The translations under genes were made by a program, and so were the position numbers. Under the pieces are notes generated by a model that was given only the letters and a program-made list of their open reading frames with translations, made no database searches and had not been told where the DNA came from. 64,000 nucleotides of DNA from Bordetella petrii (GTDB lineage Bacteria > Pseudomonadota > Gammaproteobacteria > Burkholderiales > Burkholderiaceae_B): contig NC_010170.1 of the NCBI RefSeq assembly GCF_000067205.1, forward strand, positions 3,720,001 to 3,784,000. Direction: 5' to 3'. Below are positions 18,803-29,230 of this stretch, one piece after another (position 1 is the stretch's first letter; every line of letters begins with the position of its first letter).

Positions 18803-19884
18803 AGAAAGTCAGCGTCGAATGCCGCAATATCCGGCTGTCTTATGGCAGCACGGAAGTCCTGAAAGACGTCAACATCCAGATCGAGCCCGGCGAGTTCTTC
18901 GCCCTGCTGGGACCATCCGGCTCGGGGAAGTCCACCTTGCTGAGGCTGATCGCAGGCTTCAACCGGCACAGCCACGGGCAGTTGCTGGTCGACGGCAAGG
19001 ACATCAGCGCCACGCCGCCCTGGGGACGCAATATCGGCATGGTGTTCCAGAACTACGCGCTGTGGCCGCACATGACGGTGTGGGACAACGTCGCCTTCGG
19101 GCTGGTCGAGCGCCGCATGGGCCGTGCCGAGATCCGCGCCAAGGTCGGGGCCGCGCTGGAGCTGGTCGGCCTGTCGCAGTATGCCAGGCGGCGTCCCAAC
19201 CAGCTGTCGGGCGGCCAGCAGCAGCGCGTGGCGCTGGCTCGCACCATCGTCATCGAGCCGCAGGTGCTGCTGCTGGACGAGCCGCTGTCCAACCTGGACA
19301 AGAAGCTGCGGGTGCAAATGCGCCAGGATCTGCTCAGCCTGCAGCGGCGCCTGGGCATCACCACGATTTTCGTCACGCACGACCAGGAAGAAGCCATGAC
19401 CACGGCGGACCGCATGGCGGTGCTGGACCACGGTGTGGTGCAGCAGATCGGCGCGCCCACCACCCTGTTCGACTTTCCGGTCAACCGCTTCGTGGCGAAT
19501 TTCGTGGGCACCATGAATGTGCTGGAAGGCGCGGTGCGCGAGCGCAGCAGCAGCAGCCTGGTGCTGGCCGTGCCGGGCGTGGGCGACCTGCACCTGCCGC
19601 TGAGCAGCGACGCCCCGGAGGCCGACCGGCTGGCCGCCAGCTTCCGGCCGCACACGGTGCTGATCGACATGGCGGACGGGGTGGGCGATGCGCGCTATGT
19701 GTGGCTGCCGGGGGTGGTGGAAGCCAGCGAGTTCCTGGGCGAGTTCACCCGCTACCAGGTGCAGGTGGGCGACCAGCGCGTCACGGCCGACCAGTCGCAT
19801 CTGGCGGGTTTGTCGCCATTTCCGGTGGGGGCGCCGGTTTCCATTGGGCTGGAACCCTCTCAGATACGTCTGCTGGCGGCATAA
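18799..19884 (+). CDS. ABC importer ATPase (FbpC/PotA-type)
   Basis: 361-residue nucleotide-binding subunit. Walker A GPSGSGKST is near residue 37, the Q-loop is in MVFQNYALWPHMTV, the ABC signature is LSGGQQQRVALAR, and Walker B LLLDEPLSNLD is followed by the H-loop VTHDQEEA. A C-terminal TOBE-like domain of about 120 residues (from about 240) ends in SIGLEPSQIRLLAA. That is the CUT/POT-Fe arrangement. The start at 18799 overlaps the permease stop, giving translational coupling. It completes a binding protein - permease - ATPase operon that the LysR gene follows after 9 bp. Confidence 0.92.
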   Translation: MKKVSVECRNIRLSYGSTEVLKDVNIQIEPGEFFALLGPSGSGKSTLLRLIAGFNRHSHGQLLVDGKDISATPPWGRNIGMVFQNYALWPHMTVWDNVAFGLVERRMGRAEIRAKVGAALELVGLSQYARRRPNQLSGGQQQRVALARTIVIEPQVLLLDEPLSNLDKKLRVQMRQDLLSLQRRLGITTIFVTHDQEEAMTTADRMAVLDHGVVQQIGAPTTLFDFPVNRFVANFVGTMNVLEGAVRERSSSSLVLAVPGVGDLHLPLSSDAPEADRLAASFRPHTVLIDMADGVGDARYVWLPGVVEASEFLGEFTRYQVQVGDQRVTADQSHLAGLSPFPVGAPVSIGLEPSQIRLLAA

Positions 19885-19893
19885 TCTGCCGTC

Positions 19894-20808
19894 ATGGAAA
19901 TCTATCAGATCCGCGCCTTCGTCACGGTTGCCCGGCTGGGCAACCTGACCAAGGCCGCGGGCGCGCTGTCGCTGACGCAGCCGGCCGTCACCGCCCAGAT
20001 CAAGGCGCTGGAACAAAGCCTGGGCGTGGCGCTGTTTGAACGCGCCGGCGGACGCCTGACGCTGGCCAAGGCCGGCGAAGCGCTGCTGCCCACTGCCGAG
20101 GCGCTGCTGACGCTGGGCGCGCAGTTCAAGGCCGAAGCCCAGCAATTGCAGGGCAGCCTGCATGGGGCGGTAGACCTGGGTGTGCCCAGCGAGCAGCCGG
20201 ATTTCCTGCGCCTGGGCGAACTGGCCTCGGCGGTGCTGGAACATTTGCCGCTGGTCGAACTGAAGACCATTACTTTGCCGACCACGGCGCTGCATGACCA
20301 GGTAAGCAGCGGGCGGCTGCACGGCGCCCTGACCATCGCGGCCAACCCGCCGCGCGCGACGCACTGGATGCCGCTGCGCAGCGTGCGCTACCGGATTGCG
20401 CTGCCCTCGGCGCTGGCCAACGAGCTCAAGCGCGGCGGCTGGCGCGAAGTGTCGCAACTGCCATGGCTGGACGGCCCGGCCGGCTGCCACACGCATTTGC
20501 TGCTGCGCGACATGTTCGAGCGGCACGGCATGACGCCGCGCGTGGTGATGCAGCACGATGACCAGGCCAACCTGGATGCGCTGGTGCGCGCGGGCGCGGG
20601 TTGCGCGCTGCTGCGCGAAGAAACCGCCCTGGCCGGCGCGGCCAGCGGCGACTTCATCGTCTGGGGCCAGGCGCACGCGGACGCCACGCTGGGTTTCATG
20701 ACGCCGCACGAACGCGCCAGCGAACCTGTGCTGGTCGCGTTAATCTCTCTCATGCAGAAAATCTGGAAATTCCGACGCCCGGCCGCCGATTCCCCGCCCC
20801 TTGATTGA
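19894..20808 (+). CDS. LysR-family transcriptional regulator
   Basis: 304-residue LysR-type regulator. The winged helix-turn-helix occupies residues 1-60 (YQIRAFVTVARLGNLTKAAGALSLTQPAVTAQIKALEQSLG). The effector-binding domain runs from about 90 to 295. It lies 9 bp after the ABC ATPase gene on the same strand, so it is probably part of the operon, unlike most LysR genes, which are divergent from their target. A role in controlling the importer is likely but not shown. It is followed at 6 bp by a histidine-phosphatase gene. Confidence 0.88.
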   Translation: MEIYQIRAFVTVARLGNLTKAAGALSLTQPAVTAQIKALEQSLGVALFERAGGRLTLAKAGEALLPTAEALLTLGAQFKAEAQQLQGSLHGAVDLGVPSEQPDFLRLGELASAVLEHLPLVELKTITLPTTALHDQVSSGRLHGALTIAANPPRATHWMPLRSVRYRIALPSALANELKRGGWREVSQLPWLDGPAGCHTHLLLRDMFERHGMTPRVVMQHDDQANLDALVRAGAGCALLREETALAGAASGDFIVWGQAHADATLGFMTPHERASEPVLVALISLMQKIWKFRRPAADSPPLD

Positions 20809-20814
20809 ATACAC

Positions 20815-21453
20815 ATGACTGAAATCTGGTTTATCCGCCACGGCGAAACTTCGTGGAACCGCGAGGGCCGCCTGCAGGGCTGGCAAGATATAGACCTCAA
20901 TGCCGCCGGGCGTGAGCAGGCCGCGCAACTGGCGGCGCGCATCGGCGCCGCGGGGCAAGCGTTCGGCGCGCTGTACAGCAGCGACCTGCGGCGCGCCTAT
21001 GCGACAGCCGAGCCGCTGTCGGCCGGGCTCGGCCTGCGGCTGCGCAGCGAACCCGGGTTGCGCGAGCGCAGTTACGGCGTCCTGGAAGGCCTGGATCTGG
21101 GCCGCATCGACGAGCTGGCGCCCGAAGCCGCGGCCGCCCGCAAGAGCCGCGATCCGCACCGCCCGCTAGAAGGCGGGGAGTCGCTGGGGCAGTTCCAGGC
21201 GCGCATCATCGCCACTGTCGACGACCTGGCGGCACGCCATTCGGGGGAATGCATTCTGGCCGTGACGCACGGCGGCGTGCTGGACATCATCTGGCGGCAC
21301 GCATGCGGAGTCACGTTGGACGGCGAGCGCGCGGTGCCGCTGCTTAATGCCAGCATCAACCGCATCGGGGTCGAGGGACGGCGCTGGCAGGTGCTGGAAT
21401 GGGGCGACGTGGGGCATCTGGATGCGGAGTCGGCCAGCGATGTGGTGCCTTGA
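20815..21453 (+). CDS. Histidine phosphatase (phosphoglycerate mutase-like)
   Basis: 212-residue member of the histidine phosphatase superfamily. The catalytic RHGETSWN motif is at residues 8-15. The second arginine region SSDLRRAYATAEPL and the proton-donor ERSYGVLEGL follow, and the second catalytic histidine lies in AVTHGGVL. It resembles cofactor-dependent mutase-like or broad phosphatases (GpmB/CobC/PhoE type); the substrate cannot be assigned. It ends the five-gene plus-strand series starting at 15669 and converges on the SDR gene. A G-rich tract and two inverted-repeat elements lie directly downstream. Confidence 0.85.
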   Translation: MTEIWFIRHGETSWNREGRLQGWQDIDLNAAGREQAAQLAARIGAAGQAFGALYSSDLRRAYATAEPLSAGLGLRLRSEPGLRERSYGVLEGLDLGRIDELAPEAAAARKSRDPHRPLEGGESLGQFQARIIATVDDLAARHSGECILAVTHGGVLDIIWRHACGVTLDGERAVPLLNASINRIGVEGRRWQVLEWGDVGHLDAESASDVVP

Positions 21454-21459
21454 AGTCTT

Positions 21460-21525
21460 GGGGGGCGGGTCCTAGGGGTCGTTTGGGTTGTATGGGGTTT
21501 TGGGTTGTATGGAGTGGTTTGGGTT
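21460..21525 (+). repeat. G-rich tract with direct repeats, possible G-quadruplex
   Basis: Seven bases after the phosphatase stop, four G runs follow in 28 nt: 21460-21465, 21467-21469, 21475-21478 and 21485-21487, a canonical quadruplex pattern. Then TTTGGGTTGTATGG occurs twice (21482-21495 and 21499-21512), plus a partial third copy to 21525. No gene is present. Confidence 0.55.
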
Positions 21526-21533
21526 CTTGAGAC

Positions 21534-21662
21534 GCCTCTGTGTGCGGTGCGGGGCCGGGGCGGCCGAGTCGCTCGGCTCGGGCGCATCCAGGCGCCCTCG
21601 GCCTGCTGCGCAGCTACCTTCGCTCCAACCGGCCGCCCCGGCCCCGCACCGCACACAGAGGC
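21534..21662. repeat. Inverted-repeat element, copy B
   Basis: Perfect 33-bp arms at 21534-21566 and 21630-21662 flank a 63-nt core. The core includes GTCGCTCGGCTCGGGCG, CATCCAGGCGCCCTCGG, CCTGCTGCGCAG and CTTCGCTCCAAC. The core is homologous to those of copies A and C; the arms (GCCTCTGTGTGCGG outermost) are unique to this copy except for a G/C-rich inner end. It lies between two convergent gene ends. Confidence 0.88.
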
Positions 21663-21772
21663 TCGCAATGTCTACCCGCGTCGGTCCGGTCTGTGATGCG
21701 TGGATGGAATGTCGCTTAGGGACGCGGGTGGCCAACGATAGGCAACACCCTGTGGGCATGACGCTGCGGCGA

Positions 21773-21900
21773 GTTCCTGGCGTGTGCCGGGGGCCGCGGC
21801 GGCCAATTGGAGCGAGGGCAGCCTGCGCAGCAGGCCGAGGCGCCTGGATGCGCCCAGCCGAGCGACTTGGCCGCCGCGGCCCCCGGCACACGCCAGGAAC
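21773..21900. repeat. Inverted-repeat element, copy C (core inverted relative to B)
   Basis: Perfect 34-bp arms at 21773-21806 and 21867-21900 flank a 60-nt core. Read on the minus strand the core aligns with that of copy B with only small differences, while the arms (GTTCCTGGCGTGTGCC outermost) differ. Copies B and C are therefore head-to-head, 110 bp apart. The remaining DNA of the 508-bp gap (21454-21961) shows no gene. Confidence 0.88.
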
Positions 21901-21961
21901 GTCTGAACAGAGACGCCCGAGACACGCAAAAAACCTCGGCCCCGGAAAATACCGACCGTCT

Positions 21962-22720
21962 TCAACGACGCGGCTTGCGCGGCGCATTGCGGGCCGCCCG
22001 GTCGTAGATCGTGTTGGGCAGCAAGCGCATCAGGCGCGCCACGATGCCCATTTGCCACGGAATCACGGTATACGACACGCCCCGTTCGATCGCCACTTGC
22101 GCCCTGGCCGCGAAAGCATCGGCTTCCATCAGGAACGGCATCGAGTACGGATTATGTGCCGTCATCGCCGTCTTGATATAGCCCGGAGCGATGGTAACCA
22201 CCCGGATGCCGGCGTGAGCCAATTCCAGCCGCAGGCTTTCGCAATAGCTGATGACCGCCGCCTTCGATGCGCTGTAGGCGCCGGCGCCCGGCAGCCCGCG
22301 GATGCCCGCCACGCTGGCGATGCCCACCAGCCGGCCGGCGCGCGCCTGTCGCATGGGCTCGATGAACGGCTCGAACGTTGCCACCGTGGCGAGCAGGTTC
22401 GTATCGACAATGGCCTTGAACACCTCGAAATCCTCGGTATGCTCGGTCAAGGTGCCGACACTGATGCCGGCGCTGGCCACTACCACGTCTACCCTGCCCC
22501 CGCTGCGCGCCAGAAAATCGCCCGCCGCGGCATGCAAGGCGGCGCGGTCGCATACGTCCACGGCATAGCAATGATGGTCGCCGGGCAGTTCGTCGGCCAG
22601 GGCGCGCAGCGCTTCGCCGCGGCGCGCCACCAACCCCAGCCGCGCGCCCGAGCGGGCGTAGCGCCAGGCCAGGGCGCGGCCCAGGCCGCTGGAAGCGCCA
22701 GTAATGAAAACAGAGGTCAT
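21962..22720 (-). CDS. Short-chain dehydrogenase/reductase (SDR)
   Basis: 252-residue classical SDR with a Rossmann fold. The cofactor motif TGASSGLG is near residue 8. An NNAG-like position reads VVASAGIS, the active-site serine lies in IASVAGIRG, and the catalytic YSASK is visible, followed by the SDR PGYIKTAMT segment. The Arg-rich region after the first strand (VARRGEALR) suggests NADP(H) preference. The start at 22720 begins the Rossmann fold; an in-frame start at 22768 would add 16 residues. The substrate is unknown. It is read toward the inverted-repeat elements and lies 131 bp downstream of the carB stop. Confidence 0.85.
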   Translation of the reverse strand: MTSVFITGASSGLGRALAWRYARSGARLGLVARRGEALRALADELPGDHHCYAVDVCDRAALHAAAGDFLARSGGRVDVVVASAGISVGTLTEHTEDFEVFKAIVDTNLLATVATFEPFIEPMRQARAGRLVGIASVAGIRGLPGAGAYSASKAAVISYCESLRLELAHAGIRVVTIAPGYIKTAMTAHNPYSMPFLMEADAFAARAQVAIERGVSYTVIPWQMGIVARLMRLLPNTIYDRAARNAPRKPRR

Positions 22721-22795
22721 GGCAATGTCATGAAACCGGCCGCCGGAACGGGCCGCAATGGCTTGCATGATAGAGCCTGGCGCCCGGCATGCAAT

Positions 22796-22829
22796 AACAA
22801 AAAAATACGGACCCCGTGGGGTCCGTATT
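22796..22829 (-). terminator. Strong rho-independent terminator of carAB
   Basis: A perfect 12-bp stem (22804-22815 with 22818-22829, 2-nt gap) lies 23 bp after the carB stop on the minus strand. Seven T residues follow or overlap the stem base. It cleanly ends the carA-carB transcript. Confidence 0.9.
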
Positions 22830-22851
22830 CGGGCGCCTAACCGGCACTGCG

Positions 22852-26094
<3,243 letters not shown>

Positions 26095-26104
26095 GATGCG
26101 ATGT

Positions 26105-27259
26105 TTATTTCTGGCCGGCCATCAGGCTGATGAATTTGTCGAACAGCACGATGATGTCGTGCGGCCCCGGGCTGGCTTCGGGATGGCCCTGGAAGCAGAA
26201 TGCGGGGCGGTCGGTGAGTTCGAAGCCTTGCAGCGTGCCGTCGAACAGCGAAATGTGCGTGACCCGCGCGTTGGCCGGCAGCGAAGCCGCATCGACGCCG
26301 AAGCCGTGGTTCTGGCTGGTGATGAACACACGCTTGGAATCGACGTCTTGCACGGGGTGGTTGGCGCCGTGGTGGCCGGTTTTCATTTTGACGGTCTTGC
26401 CGCCAACCGCCAGGCCCATGATCTGGTGGCCCAGGCAGATGCCGAAGGTAGGCAGCTTGCGCTCGAGGAACACCTTCGTGGCCGCGATGGCGTAGTCGCA
26501 GGGCTCGGGGTCGCCCGGGCCGTTGGCCAGGAACACGCCGTCGGGGTTGAGCTTGAGCACGTCTTCGGCCGGGGTCTGGGCCGGCACCAGCGTGATGCGG
26601 CAACCGCGGTCGGCCATCAGGCGCAGGATGTTGTACTTGACGCCGAAGTCGTAGGCGACCACGTGAAAGCGGTCCTGGGCGGGCGCGCTGAAGCCCTTGC
26701 CCAGTTGCCAGGTGCCCTGCGACCAGTCTTGCGCGGCCTTGATGGACACGACCTTGGCGAGGTCGAGGCCGTTCATGCCGGCGTAGCCGCGCGCCAGTTC
26801 GACCGCGCGCTCGGCGTCGTCGCCCACCAGGATGCAGGCGCCCTGGGCGCCGCCATCGCGCAGGATGCGGGTGAGCTTGCGGGTGTCGACGTCGGCGATG
26901 GCGACCACGCCCTGCGCGGCCAGGTATTCGGGCAGCGATTGGGTGGCGCGGAAATTCGAGACGCGCGAGGGGCAGTCGCGCACCACCAGCCCCGAGGCCA
27001 GCACGCGCGCGGTTTCGACGTCTTCGGTGTTGACGCCGGTGTTGCCGATATGCGGATAGGTAAGCGTTACGATCTGGCCGTTATAGCTGGGATCGGTGAG
27101 GATTTCCTGGTAGCCGGTCATGGCGGTGTTGAACACCACCTCGGCGACCGTATGGCCTGGCGCGCCGATGGACACGCCCCGGAAAATGGTACCGTCCGCC
27201 AAAGCCAGAATTGCAGGAGGGAAGCGATTGGCGCCCTCGGGAAAAAGTTGCGGCAGCAC
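26105..27259 (-). CDS. carA: Carbamoyl-phosphate synthase small (glutaminase) subunit
   Basis: 384-residue class I glutamine amidotransferase subunit that supplies ammonia to CarB. The catalytic cysteine is Cys275 in GICLGHQ; the His/Glu pair lies in FQGHPEASPGP. The N-terminal half carries the conserved AILALADGTIFRG and GYQEILTDPSY segments. The reading frame requires a GTG start at 27259; non-ATG starts are common for carA. An alternative downstream start would remove part of the conserved N-terminus. A perfect -10 (TATAAT at 27299-27304) lies just upstream. It is divergent from tal. Confidence 0.97.
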   Translation of the reverse strand: MLPQLFPEGANRFPPAILALADGTIFRGVSIGAPGHTVAEVVFNTAMTGYQEILTDPSYNGQIVTLTYPHIGNTGVNTEDVETARVLASGLVVRDCPSRVSNFRATQSLPEYLAAQGVVAIADVDTRKLTRILRDGGAQGACILVGDDAERAVELARGYAGMNGLDLAKVVSIKAAQDWSQGTWQLGKGFSAPAQDRFHVVAYDFGVKYNILRLMADRGCRITLVPAQTPAEDVLKLNPDGVFLANGPGDPEPCDYAIAATKVFLERKLPTFGICLGHQIMGLAVGGKTVKMKTGHHGANHPVQDVDSKRVFITSQNHGFGVDAASLPANARVTHISLFDGTLQGFELTDRPAFCFQGHPEASPGPHDIIVLFDKFISLMAGQK

Positions 27260-27298
27260 AGTAAACCCCGGTTTCAGAATCGATGATCAAACCTTGGA

Positions 27299-27304
27299 AT
27301 TATA
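27299..27304 (-). promoter_or_regulatory. Probable -10 of the carAB promoter
   Basis: A perfect minus-strand TATAAT lies 39 bp upstream of the carA GTG. The -35 region at 16-18 bp spacing is poor (CCAGGG), suggesting dependence on another factor. No PyrR or ArgR site could be recognised with confidence. Confidence 0.45.
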
Positions 27305-27436
27305 CCCTGGAAGGGCATTTTCCCTGGGGAACCGCGCCATATAAGGCTGGGCGCGGAGGTTTCCGTGTCAAAAACGGCTCCGGCGTAGTGATACCCTACC
27401 TTTTTCGCCAACTTTCGCCTTTGTTGATCTGTCCCC

Positions 27437-28396
27437 ATGTCCAGCCAGCTTGAAGCCTTGCGCCGTCACACGACGGTCGTCGCCGACACCGGCGATTTTG
27501 AAGCCATGCGGGCGCTGCGCCCCACCGACGCCACCACCAACCCGTCGCTGATCCTGAAGGCGGTGCAGAAAGAGGCGTACCGGCCCCTGCTGCAGCAGGT
27601 GGTGCGCGACCATCGCGGCGCGCCCCTGGCCGAGCTTACCGACCGGCTGCTGGTGGCGTTCGGGCGCGAGATCCTGAATATCGTGCCGGGCCGGGTGTCT
27701 ACCGAAGTGGACGCGCGCCTGTCGTTCGACACGCGCGCCACGGTCGAACGCGGCCGCGGCCTGATCGCCCTGTACGAAGCGGCCGGCATCCCGCGCGAGC
27801 GGGTGCTGATCAAGACCGCCTCGACCTGGGAAGGCATCCAGGCGGCCCGCCTGCTGCAGGCCGACGGCATCCGCTGCAACCTGACCCTGCTGTTCTCGCT
27901 GCCCCAGGCCGTGGCGTGCGCCGACGCCGGGGTGCAATTGATCTCGCCTTTCGTGGGGCGCATCTACGATTGGTACAAGAAGGCGGCTGGCGCCGACTGG
28001 GTGGAAGCCGAGCGCGCCGGCGCCAACGACCCCGGCGTGCAATCGGTGACCGAAATCTACCGCTACTACAAGCGGCACGGCATCACGACCGAAATCATGG
28101 GCGCCAGCTTCCGCAACAAGGGCCAGATTCTGGCGCTGGCGGGCTGCGACCTGCTGACCATCAGCCCGGAACTGTTGGCCGAACTGGATGGCGCGCAGGG
28201 CGACGTGCCCGTGCGCCTGACCCGCGACGACGAGGCGGGCGAAGTGCCGGCGCGCCGGCCGGCCGACGAGGTGTGGTTCCGCACCGAACTGAACGCCAAC
28301 GCCATGGCCACCGAAAAGCTGGCCGAAGGCATCCGGCTGTTCTCGGCGGATGCGATCAAGCTCGATGCCTTGCTGGGCGGGGCGGCGGGTCGATAG
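27437..28396 (+). CDS. tal: Transaldolase
   Basis: 319-residue class I aldolase of the pentose phosphate pathway that transfers a dihydroxyacetone unit between sugar phosphates. The Schiff-base lysine is Lys126 in RVLIKTASTWEG (E. coli TalB Lys132). The transaldolase signatures PTDATTNPSLILKA near residue 29 and GASFRNKGQILALAGCDLLTISPELL are intact. Size fits the TalB subfamily. It is divergent from carA, and a repeat-rich 261-bp gap follows. Confidence 0.96.
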   Translation: MSSQLEALRRHTTVVADTGDFEAMRALRPTDATTNPSLILKAVQKEAYRPLLQQVVRDHRGAPLAELTDRLLVAFGREILNIVPGRVSTEVDARLSFDTRATVERGRGLIALYEAAGIPRERVLIKTASTWEGIQAARLLQADGIRCNLTLLFSLPQAVACADAGVQLISPFVGRIYDWYKKAAGADWVEAERAGANDPGVQSVTEIYRYYKRHGITTEIMGASFRNKGQILALAGCDLLTISPELLAELDGAQGDVPVRLTRDDEAGEVPARRPADEVWFRTELNANAMATEKLAEGIRLFSADAIKLDALLGGAAGR

Positions 28397-28410
28397 CGGG
28401 GGGGTACGCA

Positions 28411-28499
28411 GGGCGCCTGGCACCGCAGGGTGCCGGACGGCGTGCTGTTGGGACGGCGTGCATGCACTTCGGTGTCTGGCACCTGCGGAGCCAGACACC
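28411..28499. repeat. GTGTCTGG-type palindromic repeat pair
   Basis: A hairpin GGTGTCTGGC/GCCAGACACC (28471-28499) is preceded by a degenerate partner (28411-28440, GGCACC/GGTGCC). The paired arrangement and sequence match the two hairpins inside each tandem unit at 55.9-56.6 kb. It lies downstream of tal and could act as a bidirectional transcription-end structure. Confidence 0.6.
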
Positions 28500-28530
28500 T
28501 GTGCGACTCACACCGGCATGACTCACTCCC

Positions 28531-28620
28531 GCGCTATTTGCACCTGCGCTATTTGCACCTGCGCTATTTGCACCTGCGCTATTTGCACCTGCGCTATTTG
28601 CACCTGCGCCGTTTGCGCCT
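28531..28620. repeat. 15-bp tandem repeat, six units
   Basis: Five perfect consecutive copies of GCGCTATTTGCACCT (28531-28605) and one degenerate copy (28606-28620). The array is non-coding in every plausible frame; the unit length is a multiple of three, so artificial open frames appear through it. It sits directly before a second, 17-bp tandem array. Confidence 0.9.
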
Positions 28621-28625
28621 GCGCT

Positions 28626-28673
28626 AGCGCTCGTCGTGCCTCAGCGCTCGTCGTGCCTCAGCGCTCGTCGTGC
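28626..28673. repeat. 17-bp tandem repeat duplicating the 3' end of the downstream-strand gene
   Basis: AGCGCTCGTCGTGCCTC occurs at 28626-28642 and 28643-28659, and its first 14 bases again at 28660-28673. On the minus strand the last unit is the end of the 28658-29185 gene (HDER-stop). The two outer units therefore look like duplications of that gene's last codons and stop. Confidence 0.8.
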
Positions 28674-29185
28674 GAATGCACCTGCAGCGCTTCCAGGAAG
28701 CGCGACACCATGTTGTAGGCGGCCACGGTGGCGGTGAGTTCGACCATAAGCTTGTCGCTGCCCACGGCCTGGCGGGCCGCGTCGAATACCGGCTGGGGCA
28801 CCTGGACGTGGCGCGTCATGGCGTCGGTGTAGGCCAGCACGGCACGTTCGCCGGCGTTGAACTGGTCTGACGATTCCCATTGATCGAGCGCGTCGAGCTG
28901 CGCCTGGGTGATGCCCTCGCGCAAGGCGATGGGCGCGTGCTGGTCGGCCTCGTAGGGCGCGCCGTTGATCACGGCGACCCGCATGATGACCAGTTCGCGC
29001 AGGTCGCCGGGCAGCGTGCTGAGCTGGCGGATGGACGTCAGGTAGTTGAGCCAGCCGCCGGCCACGGCGGGGCTGTGCAGCAGCATCTGGTACAGGTGCA
29101 GCACGCTGCCGCGTTCGGCGACGATGCGCTCGACCAGCGGCTTGGCGTCAGGGTGGTTCAGATCGGCATAAGACAGGCGCGCCAT
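28658..29185 (-). CDS. Carboxymuconolactone decarboxylase-like (AhpD fold) protein
   Basis: 175-residue all-helical protein of the CMD/AhpD superfamily. The core region ELVIMRVAVINGAPYEADQHAPIALREGI corresponds to the active-site helix. The redox CxxC of AhpD is absent (the position reads PYEADQH), so a peroxidase-reductase role is unlikely; the histidine kept there matches the decarboxylase-like subgroup. It lies 45 bp after an ABC permease gene, as last gene of a probable five-gene operon, and may act on the imported compound. Its last codons are part of a 17-bp tandem array. Confidence 0.75.
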   Translation of the reverse strand: MARLSYADLNHPDAKPLVERIVAERGSVLHLYQMLLHSPAVAGGWLNYLTSIRQLSTLPGDLRELVIMRVAVINGAPYEADQHAPIALREGITQAQLDALDQWESSDQFNAGERAVLAYTDAMTRHVQVPQPVFDAARQAVGSDKLMVELTATVAAYNMVSRFLEALQVHSHDER

Positions 29186-29230
29186 GCGACAAACTCCGGG
29201 AAAGCGGCGGCCCGGGCGGGCCGCGGGGGT

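Noticed and set aside
21773..21900. Hairpin element with GTT/AAC ends resembling an integron attC site
   Set aside because: The GTTRRRY/RYYYAAC core sites are absent, copies A and B lack GTT/AAC ends, and no integron integrase or cassette gene is nearby.
28531..28620. Short direct repeats suggesting a CRISPR array
   Set aside because: Units are contiguous 15-mers with no unique spacers and no cas genes; this is a minisatellite.
28350..28718. Open frame encoding repeated ICTCA pentapeptides
   Set aside because: It is an artefact of the 15-bp repeat length being a multiple of three; no ribosome site and no similarity to a protein family.
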